Assembly (NCBI RefSeq): GCF_002245655.1
Contig: NZ_NOIH01000018.1
Location: 1-35,063 of the forward strand
Origin: Thauera propionica
Lineage (GTDB): Bacteria; Pseudomonadota; Gammaproteobacteria; Burkholderiales; Rhodocyclaceae
Direction: 5' to 3'
Length of the DNA: 35,063 bases
Translations under genes and position numbers: made by a program
Part shown: positions 14,348 through 21,032 of the stretch, one piece after another
Position numbering within the stretch: position 1 is the stretch's first letter
Layout of the letters: each line of letters starts with the position of its first letter
The notes under the pieces: model-generated
Told to the model about the DNA's origin: nothing
The model's input: only the letters and a program-made list of their open reading frames with translations
Databases searched by the model: none

Positions 14348-15760
14348 ATGAGCCGTCCTACCAAGATCGTGATCGCGCTGGCCGCGTTCGCGCTGATCTA
14401 CCCCGCTGCCACGTGGTATTCCGGCCAGCGTATCCAGTCGGTCCTGGATGAACAATATGCGGACATGAAGTCGCATCCTTCGCTGAAGGTCAGCGAGCGC
14501 AGCTATGAACGTGGCCTGTTCAGCAGCACCGAGAAGGTGAGCTTCGAGATGGCGATGCCGGTGGCGGCCGTGGACGGCACGCTGCAGGCGGGCGAGCCGC
14601 TGCGCCTGAGCATGATCAGCCAGATCAAGCATGGTCCCTTGCCCGGCTTCAAGACCGTTGCCGCAGCCATGCTCGACAGCGAACTCGTGCTGGAAGGCGA
14701 GGCCGGCGCCGCATTGCGCGAGTCGCTCGGCGGCAAGGCACCGCTCGTGGCGCGCACCGTGGTGCAGTTCGACGGCGGCGGACATTCGGCGATGAGCAGT
14801 CCCGCGTTCGAGCTTGAGCTACCCGACGGCACGCGCCAGGCTTTGCGCATCGGCTTCAGCGGCTTCAAGGCCGACATCGATTTCAGCGCCGGCATGCGCA
14901 GCTACACGATGAAGGGGACGGCAGACGGCCTGTCGATGGAAGACCCCAACATGCAGATCGCCCTGTCGGGGCTGGTGTTCGACGCGGACCAGCACCGTCT
15001 GTTCGACGACGAGGCCTGGCTGTATGTCGGCAAGCAGCGCGCGACAGTGGCTTCGATGAAGGCCGAGGCCAAGGAGGATGGCGAACTCGGCGACGCCAGC
15101 TTCCTGCTGGAGCGACTGAGTTACGACATCGATATGCCAGGCAAAGGCGAGTACCTCGACATCAAGGCACTGATGGGCACCGAAGTGCTGCGGGTCGCGG
15201 ACGTCGACTACGGCCCCGCACACTACGACTTCTCGGTCAAGCACCTGCATGGGCGCACGCTGATGGATCTGTACCGCAAGCTGCTGGAAATCAGCAGCGA
15301 TCCCGCCCAGCTCGCGATGCAGGCCGAAGACCCCGCCGCCCTGTTCGCACCCCTTGCTGGACCCGCGATGACGCTGCTGGCCCACGACCCCGAGTTCAGC
15401 ATCGACCGCATCAGCTTCACCAGCCCCCACGGCACGGCGGCCCTGTCGGCCGAAGTCAGCCTCAAGGGCGTCCAGCCCGATGAACTGAGCAATCCGCTGA
15501 TGCTGATCGCCAAGCTGCGCGCCTCCGCCGACGTGTCGGTGCCGCAAGGCCTGATCCTCGAGTTCGCCGGCAACCAGGCGGAAGATCCGGAAGAGGCCGA
15601 CTTCGCGGCCGCCCAGCTGCAGCAGCAACTGGCCGTGCTCGAGGCGCAGGGCTATCTCCAGCGTCACGGCGATCAGGTCAAGACCAGCGCGGCCTTCGCT
15701 CAGGGACAGCTGACGGTGAATGGCCGGCCGTTCAATCCGCTGGCGATGGGCGGGCGCTGA
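14348..15760 (+). CDS. DUF945 (YdgA-like) family protein
   Basis: A 470-residue protein. An N-terminal hydrophobic helix (KIVIALAAFALIYPAATWYS) acts as signal anchor. It is followed by the DUF945 pattern GQRIQSVLDEQYADMKSHP, then SYERGLFSSTEKVSFE and repeated beta strands through the rest. The final region ends DQVKTSAAFAQGQLTVNGRP, the characteristic terminal motif of the family. It is therefore an inner-membrane anchored periplasmic protein of unknown function. AAGGAG lies about 10 bases before the ATG. No terminator with T-run follows; a GCCGCAG/CTGCGGC stem at 15828-15851 is the only candidate. Confidence 0.85.
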   Translation: MSRPTKIVIALAAFALIYPAATWYSGQRIQSVLDEQYADMKSHPSLKVSERSYERGLFSSTEKVSFEMAMPVAAVDGTLQAGEPLRLSMISQIKHGPLPGFKTVAAAMLDSELVLEGEAGAALRESLGGKAPLVARTVVQFDGGGHSAMSSPAFELELPDGTRQALRIGFSGFKADIDFSAGMRSYTMKGTADGLSMEDPNMQIALSGLVFDADQHRLFDDEAWLYVGKQRATVASMKAEAKEDGELGDASFLLERLSYDIDMPGKGEYLDIKALMGTEVLRVADVDYGPAHYDFSVKHLHGRTLMDLYRKLLEISSDPAQLAMQAEDPAALFAPLAGPAMTLLAHDPEFSIDRISFTSPHGTAALSAEVSLKGVQPDELSNPLMLIAKLRASADVSVPQGLILEFAGNQAEDPEEADFAAAQLQQQLAVLEAQGYLQRHGDQVKTSAAFAQGQLTVNGRPFNPLAMGGR

Positions 15761-15935
15761 GCGGCCGAGCCACGTCAAGGATCACGCTCATTGCGGCGCG
15801 GTCAGTAGGGCTCTTGTAACAGGCGGGGCCGCAGTAGACGAATGCTGCGGCTTTGCCGCCTGAGAGTCTTGTGTCGCGACTGAACGCGCGTGAGCTGTCC
15901 TCTGTCTGGCAGCGAGCTGGGTTCGGCAAAACAAA

Positions 15936-15965
15936 AAGGGCTGTGGATAGAAATCCACAGCCCTT
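15936..15965 (-). terminator. Rho-independent terminator of the Pro-Arg-His tRNA operon
   Basis: A 13-pair stem, AAGGGCTGTGGAT (15936-15948) with ATCCACAGCCCTT (15953-15965), and a four-base loop. On the minus strand it ends in TTTTTGTTTTG. It lies 9 bases beyond the tRNA-His CCA. Confidence 0.85.
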
Positions 15966-15973
15966 CATACACT

Positions 15974-16050
15974 TGGGGCGACATACCGGGATCGAACCGG
16001 TGACACCTGGAGCCACAATCCAGTGCTCTACCAACTGAGCTAATGCCGCC
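15974..16050 (-). tRNA. tRNA-His(GTG)
   Basis: Minus strand: an extra G at position -1 before acceptor GCGGCAT, which pairs with ATGTCGC with one G-U; the -1 G faces C73 as is diagnostic for tRNA-His. The anticodon loop TTGTGGC contains GTG, the T-arm is CCGGTTCGATCCCGG and CCA is encoded. It is last of three co-transcribed tRNAs. Confidence 0.95.
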
Positions 16051-16092
16051 ACTACAGGACCCCGGTAAAACCGAAGCCCTCAAAACTTGTCC

Positions 16093-16169
16093 TGGCCTGC
16101 CCGGCAGGGATCGAACCTGCAACCCCCGGCTTAGAAGGCCGGTGCTCTATCCGATTGAGCTACGGGCAG
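16093..16169 (-). tRNA. tRNA-Arg(TCT)
   Basis: Minus strand: acceptor CTGCCCG pairs perfectly with CGGGCAG. The D-arm TAGCTCAATCGGATAGAGC, anticodon loop CTTCTAA with TCT, T-arm GCAGGTTCGATCCCTGC and encoded CCA are all present. It is the middle gene of the tRNA operon. Confidence 0.95.
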
Positions 16170-16196
16170 ATCCCGCGGGCATTTCGGAGTGTGAGC

Positions 16197-16273
16197 TGGT
16201 CGGGGTGGAGGGATTCGAACCCCCGACATCTTGCTCCCAAAGCAAGCGCGCTACCGGACTGCGCTACACCCCG
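16197..16273 (-). tRNA. tRNA-Pro(TGG)
   Basis: Minus strand: acceptor CGGGGTG pairs with CACCCCG. The D-arm TAGCGCAGTCCGGTAGCGC, anticodon loop TTTGGGA with TGG, T-arm GGGGGTTCGAATCCCTC and encoded CCA are present. It is the first gene after the promoter. Confidence 0.95.
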
Positions 16274-16283
16274 AGAGCCGCGA

Positions 16284-16312
16284 ACTATACAGATCTCCCC
16301 GAGAGGCGTCAA
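16284..16312 (-). promoter_or_regulatory. Sigma-70 promoter of the tRNA-Pro-Arg-His operon
   Basis: Minus strand TTGACG (16307-16312), 17-base spacer, TATAGT (16284-16289); both hexamers match consensus at five of six positions. The start region is GC-rich (TCGCGGCTC), a discriminator typical of stringently controlled stable-RNA promoters. The tRNA-Pro 5' end is 10 bases downstream. Confidence 0.8.
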
Positions 16313-16331
16313 ACAGAAATAACAGATTTTT

Positions 16332-17603
16332 TTATGTGCGCCGGGCGCGTTGCCAGGCGCGGATCACACGCACCAGGTTGAGCAGCAGCCAGGCGAATTC
16401 GGCAGCCATCAGGACTCCTGCCAGACGAGCGACCAGAGGCTCGAAAACGCCCGCCACGAGCACGACCAGCACGACGAGATGGAGCCTGAGTTGCTGGCGC
16501 ACCGGCGGGTCGGGGAGCAGCTTCTTCATGTTCGGGGCCTTCACGCCGGACTGGGTCAGATTCAGCCAGGCGAGAAAGGGGACGATCTTGTAAAGCATGG
16601 CGCTGATTGCGCCGCCGAAGCCACCGTGCAGTATCAGCACGCCGGCGAGCACGCTCCAGTGGTCGGCGTCGTGGGCTGCATTGGCGGCGAGCGCGGCGAG
16701 CCCGAGGATCAGCGCCACCATCGCACTGCGGAAGCTGCGGAAGGGGGCGTCTGGGGTGCTGCGACGTGTGCGCGATTGCAGGTGCAGCGTGAGCGCGGCA
16801 AAACTGACAACCAGCGTCAGCAGCACGATTCCGAGTGTGATCGATGCGATGCCGGCATCCGCGAAGCGCGCGAGCGACCACAGTATCAGCCCGGCCAGCA
16901 CGGCAGGTGCCCACATTGCGGAGAAGCGAGGTGGATAGCCCGGAGTGATCTGGAACATGGGGACCACAACCCAGCTTGTGGCTGCCAGCAGGATGCCGCC
17001 CCAGCCCAACCAGCCCCAAGCGGCGTGGAGGTCGACCAGGGTGGGCAGCGCAACGGGCAGAGCGAGCCCACGACCCAGCGCCAGTGCGAGCGCGAGGCCG
17101 AGTGTTCCCGTCACGGCGAGGCCGATGAGGGCGAGGCGAAGGTCGCGTGGCGCGCGCGTCGTGCCGACTACCGCCGGTGCGCCGACGAGCGCCAGCAGGC
17201 CGGCGCCTAGGAAGACCACGATGCCGGCGACCAGCAGCAGGCCGCCGCCAACGATGGCGCCAGGCAGCCCGAGTCCGAGTCCTGTGGTTAGTCCGGCTGC
17301 GCCGAGGGAGGTCAGGGCGTGCGTCGTCGAAGCGACGCCGAGCGGTGCCGGGAAGCGCGCGCCGGCGACCACAGGCAGGATCTGCTGCAGCGCACCCAGC
17401 ATCACCTGTAGCATGAAGCCGGCGGCGATGAGGTGGACGAGTGCGAGCGCGCCCGGCGTCCAGCGCGAGGTGAGGACGCCATCACCGAACGCCAGTACTG
17501 CCCCGGCCACGATCCCGAACAGGGGCGCGGTGAGGAAGAAGCGTAGCGGCGCGGAAAGCGGCGGGGTGTCCTCGTAGGCCAGTCCGGGATTGGCCGAGCT
17601 CAT
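16332..17603 (-). CDS. Polytopic membrane protein, heme-copper-oxidase/NnrS-like
   Basis: A 423-residue protein with about 11 to 12 membrane helices. Conserved-looking histidines lie in or at helices: H57 (LVHLIAAGF), H193 (DLHAAWGWLGWGG), H311/H315 (HDADHW) and H326 (ILHGGFGG). The LHAAWGW and YKIVPFLAWLNL segments recall membrane proteins related to heme-copper oxidase subunit I and NnrS, which are linked to nitric oxide and denitrification. The ATG overlaps the DUF2249 stop (ATGA), and the operon is preceded by an FNR/Dnr-type box. I infer heme or metal binding and a part in NO/anaerobic respiration; the exact family is not certain. Confidence 0.65.
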   Translation of the reverse strand: MSSANPGLAYEDTPPLSAPLRFFLTAPLFGIVAGAVLAFGDGVLTSRWTPGALALVHLIAAGFMLQVMLGALQQILPVVAGARFPAPLGVASTTHALTSLGAAGLTTGLGLGLPGAIVGGGLLLVAGIVVFLGAGLLALVGAPAVVGTTRAPRDLRLALIGLAVTGTLGLALALALGRGLALPVALPTLVDLHAAWGWLGWGGILLAATSWVVVPMFQITPGYPPRFSAMWAPAVLAGLILWSLARFADAGIASITLGIVLLTLVVSFAALTLHLQSRTRRSTPDAPFRSFRSAMVALILGLAALAANAAHDADHWSVLAGVLILHGGFGGAISAMLYKIVPFLAWLNLTQSGVKAPNMKKLLPDPPVRQQLRLHLVVLVVLVAGVFEPLVARLAGVLMAAEFAWLLLNLVRVIRAWQRARRT

Positions 17604-17818
17604 GGCCTGCCGATCAGGATCGCTACCGTGCCGTCGTCATGAAAATTGACCTCATGTCGATAGCCGTCGCGATCGAGCAGCCGAATCAGCGGATGCGGCA
17701 TGCGATCCAGCAGCAAGGTGAACTGCTCGCCCGCCTTGAGGTTGGCGAGCGCCTCCATGGCGCGTTCGAAGGGTTCCGGCGGTTCGAGGCCGCGTGCGTC
17801 TACGGTCGTGATGTTCAT
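17600..17818 (-). CDS. DUF2249 family protein
   Basis: A 72-residue protein with the DUF2249 pattern: VDARGLEPPEPFERAMEAL, then a LKAGEQFTLLLDRMPHPL segment and a C-terminal YRHEVNFHDDGTVAILI strand. Such proteins often accompany hemerythrins and denitrification genes and have a small TusA-like alpha/beta fold; their function is not established. It lacks the cysteine of TusA sulfur carriers. The ATG at 17818 overlaps the hemerythrin stop (ATGA at 17815-17818) and its own stop overlaps the membrane protein start, so all three are translationally coupled. Confidence 0.8.
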   Translation of the reverse strand: MNITTVDARGLEPPEPFERAMEALANLKAGEQFTLLLDRMPHPLIRLLDRDGYRHEVNFHDDGTVAILIGRP

Positions 17819-18270
17819 GTTGCGTGTTCCGCTGCAAGGGAATGGGAAAGTTCGGTACAGAGGGTGGCACTGACGGCGCCGAGGCGCGCATCGCACATCG
17901 GATAGAGGATGTTCTCTTCCTTCATGTTGTGCTGCTGCATCATGATCAGCAGGGTCTCGGCCTCGCCGGCGAATTCGTCGCCGTCGCGGGCAGCCAGCGC
18001 GTCCTGCAGGCGGGCGAGCGTGGCGCGCATGTCGGCATGCTCGGCACGCATCACTTGGGTCGGACCCTGGGTCATGCCGGTCGCAGCCTCGAAGGCCGGG
18101 AAGAGTTGCTGTTCCTCGGCGTCGAAGTGGGCGTTGAGCGCGTTGGAAAAGGCCGCCAGCGCATCGGTTGCGCCCGGCCAGTCGCCCTTGGCGGCGAGGG
18201 TCTCGGCGCGGGCGAAGTCATGGTCGCACGCGCGGTGGTCTTGGGTCATCAGGTCGGCAATCGTGCTCAT
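17815..18270 (-). CDS. Hemerythrin domain protein
   Basis: A 151-residue four-helix protein. The diiron ligand pattern is visible: H12 (QDHRACDHDF, also H17), H48 and E52 (NAHFDAEEQQLFPAF), H78 (RAEHADM), H114 and E118 (MMQQHNMKEENILYPM). The ATG at 18270 follows GGAG at good spacing; an open frame further upstream runs through the promoter. Hemerythrins bind O2 or NO or protect iron-sulfur clusters; with DUF2249 and an oxidase-like membrane protein under an FNR/Dnr box, NO or redox sensing/repair is the best guess. Confidence 0.85.
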   Translation of the reverse strand: MSTIADLMTQDHRACDHDFARAETLAAKGDWPGATDALAAFSNALNAHFDAEEQQLFPAFEAATGMTQGPTQVMRAEHADMRATLARLQDALAARDGDEFAGEAETLLIMMQQHNMKEENILYPMCDARLGAVSATLCTELSHSLAAEHAT

Positions 18271-18322
18271 GTTCGGCTCCGGTGGGGATGAGGGCATTCT
18301 CCGCAGCGGCTGGCGAGTGGCA

Positions 18323-18336
18323 TTGATGCGAGTCAA
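18323..18336 (-). promoter_or_regulatory. FNR/Dnr-type box upstream of the hemerythrin operon
   Basis: On the minus strand TTGACTCGCATCAA matches the FNR/CRP-family pattern TTGA(C/T)-N4-ATCAA. A GAGAAT hexamer follows after 21 bases, so the box would be centred near -41.5 (class II activation) and the ATG is about 60 bases from the box centre. Low-oxygen or NO-responsive control (FNR, Anr, Dnr or NnrR type) is inferred. Confidence 0.75.
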
Positions 18337-18424
18337 GTTGACCAGCGGTGCGACGAACGGCCTCGACTTGGGCAATCGGGCGTGTCACGGGCACAATCCG
18401 TGCTTTCGTTCCGCTGGAGGCCGC

Positions 18425-19642
18425 ATGTCGCGTGCCGTTCCGCCCGGCGCGTGGGTGCGCATCTTCGTTCCCTTCGCGCTGGGCTATTACCTGTCCTATC
18501 TGTTGCGCACGGTGAATGCGGTGATCTCGCCGGCGATCACCGGGGAGCTCGGCCTCACGGCCGCGCAACTGGGCCTGCTGACGAGCATGTATTTTCTGGC
18601 CTTCGGCCTGGCGCAGATTCCGGTCGGGATCGCGCTCGATCGCTACGGGCCGCGCCGGGTGGAGAGTGCCTTGCTGCTGCTCACCGGCCTGGGCGCCGTG
18701 CTGTTCGCGCTGGGTGACTCGATAGCGGGGCTCGGCCTGGCGCGGGCCCTGATCGGCCTGGGCGTGTCGGCCTGCCTGATGGGCGCGCTGAAGGGGTTCG
18801 CGCTGTGGTATCCGCCCGAGCGCCAGAGCTCGATGACCGGTTTCGTCATGGCCTGTGGTGCGATGGGGGCGCTCACCGCGAGTGCCCCGCTCGAAGCGGC
18901 AATGCCCTTGCTGGGCTGGCGCGGCGTGTTCTGGGGCATCGCGGCGGTGGCGCTGGCGACCTCGATCATCCTGTGGCGCAGCCTGCCGAGGGAGGCGCCG
19001 GCGGCCGGGCAGGGGAGCCTCGGCGCGGTGCTGAAGAGCGTGGGTTCCATCTTCGTCGCGCCGGCCTTCCTGCGTTTCGCAGGGTCGTCGCTGTTCTTCG
19101 TCGGCGGTTTCATGGCGCTGCAGAGTCTGTGGGCCGTGCCCTGGCTGATGCATGTCGAGGGACTGGAACTGGCAGATGCGGCGCGCACCCTGTTGCTGCT
19201 GAATCTGGGCATGCTGGCCGGCCAGCTATCGATCGGCGTTTTCGGCGTGCGCCTGGCGCGCCGGGGCGTGCAGCCGCTGCGCATGCTGCACGTGGGGTAT
19301 GGCGGGCTGCTGCTGGTGCAGGCGGGGATCCTGTTCGGCGTGGGGCCGGTCTCCCTGCTGTGGTTCCTGCTGGGGGCGCTTTCGGCGGTCAATTCGCAGG
19401 CCTATCTGGCTTCGGCGAACGACTTCCCGCGCGAGATGTTCGGCCGCGTCAGCACCTCGATCAATCTCATGGTCTTTCTGGGCGCCTTCGTCGTGCAGTG
19501 GGGATTCGGCCTGGCACTGGATCTGCTGCGCACCTGGGGCTGGGAGATGCCGCAGGCCTTGCGCCTCACCTTCGCCGCGTTGCTGGTGCTGCAGGTCTTG
19601 AGCTATCTGCCGCTGTTCCCGCGTCTTTGGCGCCGGGCGTAG
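18425..19642 (+). CDS. MFS transporter
   Basis: A 405-residue protein with 12 predicted membrane helices. The MFS signature between helices 2 and 3 is present as GIALDRYGPRRVESA, and the N-terminal helix 1 reads FVPFALGYYLSYLLRTVNAV, as in the OPA/ACS-like branch of anion/organic-acid carriers. A strong GGAGG lies 4 bases before the ATG at 18425. Substrate cannot be read. It is divergent from the hemerythrin operon, sharing an approximately 150-base promoter region, and convergent with the next gene with only 16 bases between. Confidence 0.85.
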   Translation: MSRAVPPGAWVRIFVPFALGYYLSYLLRTVNAVISPAITGELGLTAAQLGLLTSMYFLAFGLAQIPVGIALDRYGPRRVESALLLLTGLGAVLFALGDSIAGLGLARALIGLGVSACLMGALKGFALWYPPERQSSMTGFVMACGAMGALTASAPLEAAMPLLGWRGVFWGIAAVALATSIILWRSLPREAPAAGQGSLGAVLKSVGSIFVAPAFLRFAGSSLFFVGGFMALQSLWAVPWLMHVEGLELADAARTLLLLNLGMLAGQLSIGVFGVRLARRGVQPLRMLHVGYGGLLLVQAGILFGVGPVSLLWFLLGALSAVNSQAYLASANDFPREMFGRVSTSINLMVFLGAFVVQWGFGLALDLLRTWGWEMPQALRLTFAALLVLQVLSYLPLFPRLWRRA

Positions 19643-19658
19643 ATCTGACGCGGCCGGT

Positions 19659-20897
19659 TCAGGCTGCCTGGCCGCAGGCCACGCCCGAAGACCACGCCCA
19701 TTGGAAGTTGTAACCGCCGAGGTGGCCGGTGACGTCCATGACCTCGCCGACGAAGTACAGCCCCGGAACCGCCCGTGCCTCCATCGTGCGCGACGAAAGC
19801 GCGTGCGTATCGACGCCACCGAGCGTGACCTCGGCCTTGGCGTAGCCCTGCGTGCCGGAGGGTGTCAGCGCCCACCCCGACAAGGTGGCGGCAATGCTGC
19901 GCAGGTCGGCGTGGCGGAACTCGTTCATCGGCCGGGTCCAGCCGTGGAGCTCGCACCAGGCATGGGCGAAGCGGCGCGGCAGGCGCTCGGACAGCAGGTT
20001 GGCGAGCAGGGTGCGTTCGGCCGCGTGCGCCAGCAGCCAGGCTTCGGCATCGACGCCCGGCAGCAGGTCGAGCGTGACCGGCGCCCAGTCCGCGTCCTCG
20101 TAGGCCTGGGCCTGCCAGTAGCTCGATACCTGCAGGATGGACGGGCCGGACAGACCGCGGTGGGTGACCAGGGCCGCCTCGCGGAACACGGGCCCGCGAC
20201 AGTGCGCCTCCACCTCGAGCGAGATGCCCGCCAGCGGCGCGAGCCGCGACAGGGTTTCGGGCGGCAGCGTAAGCGGCACCAACGCCGGGCGCGGCGCCAC
20301 AACCGCCAGACCGAACTGCTCGGCAATGCGATAGCCGAGCGGGCTGGCACCGATCTTCGGGATCGACAGGCCGCCGGTGGCAATCACGAGGCTGTGGGCG
20401 GAGAAGCGGCCGATGCTGGTGTCTACGATGAAGCGCTCGCTGTCGGCATCGGTGCGCGAGACATCCAGCACCTTCGCCGGCATGGCCCAGTCGACGCCGC
20501 CGTCGCTGCACTCGGCCTGCAGCATGTCGATGATCTGCTGGGCCGAATCGTCGCAGAACAGTTGGCCCCAATCCCTTTCGTGGAAATCGATGCCGTGGCG
20601 CTGCACAAGCTCGATAAAATCCGCCGCCGTGTAACGCGACAGGGCGGAGCGCACGAAGTGCGGGTTGCGGCAAATGTAGTTGTCCGCGGCGACGCGGCGG
20701 TTGGTGAAGTTGCAGCGACCGCCGCCGGAGATGCGGATCTTCTCGGCCAGCTTCTCGGCGTGATCGACCAGCAGCACCTTGCGTCCGCGCTGACCGGCTG
20801 TTGCGGCGCACATCATGCCGGCCGCGCCTGCGCCGATCACGATGACATCGTAACTTTGCTTTACAGGGCGGGCGATCGGGGCCTTCAAGTGCGCCAC
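19659..20897 (-). CDS. HI0933/YhiN family NAD(P)/FAD-dependent oxidoreductase
   Basis: A 412-residue flavoprotein. The dinucleotide-binding motif VIVIGAGAAGMMCA opens the protein, followed by the family hallmark KIRISGGGRCNFTN and a second glycine motif SLVIATGGLSIPKIGA. The C-terminal GLYFVGEVMDVTGHLGGYNF with FQWAWSSG is the FAD-closing segment. The start is most likely GTG at 20897: GAAGG lies 7 bases upstream and no ATG is available before the dinucleotide motif. The open frame extends far upstream into the DUF748 gene but is not coding there. Physiological substrate unknown. Confidence 0.85.
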   Translation of the reverse strand: MAHLKAPIARPVKQSYDVIVIGAGAAGMMCAATAGQRGRKVLLVDHAEKLAEKIRISGGGRCNFTNRRVAADNYICRNPHFVRSALSRYTAADFIELVQRHGIDFHERDWGQLFCDDSAQQIIDMLQAECSDGGVDWAMPAKVLDVSRTDADSERFIVDTSIGRFSAHSLVIATGGLSIPKIGASPLGYRIAEQFGLAVVAPRPALVPLTLPPETLSRLAPLAGISLEVEAHCRGPVFREAALVTHRGLSGPSILQVSSYWQAQAYEDADWAPVTLDLLPGVDAEAWLLAHAAERTLLANLLSERLPRRFAHAWCELHGWTRPMNEFRHADLRSIAATLSGWALTPSGTQGYAKAEVTLGGVDTHALSSRTMEARAVPGLYFVGEVMDVTGHLGGYNFQWAWSSGVACGQAA

Positions 20898-21032
20898 GTG
20901 GATACCTTCGACGACGAAAGCGGCGCAGAATACGCGGTGTGCTGCAAAGCGGCAAATTCCGAGGCTTTGCGCCGCGATGATGCTGCCTGATGGCAAAACG
21001 AGACCAAGAATATCAGCTTGTTGGAGCGCTTT

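Noticed and set aside
15828-15851. GCCGCAG/CTGCGGC stem as terminator of the DUF945 gene
   Set aside because: The stem is followed only by TTTG, so intrinsic termination is doubtful.
15853-16381. Open frames through the tRNA-His, -Arg and -Pro genes
   Set aside because: Their sequences (GIEPVTPGATIQ, GRDRTCNPRLRR, GFEPPTSCSQSK types) are antisense tRNA artefacts.
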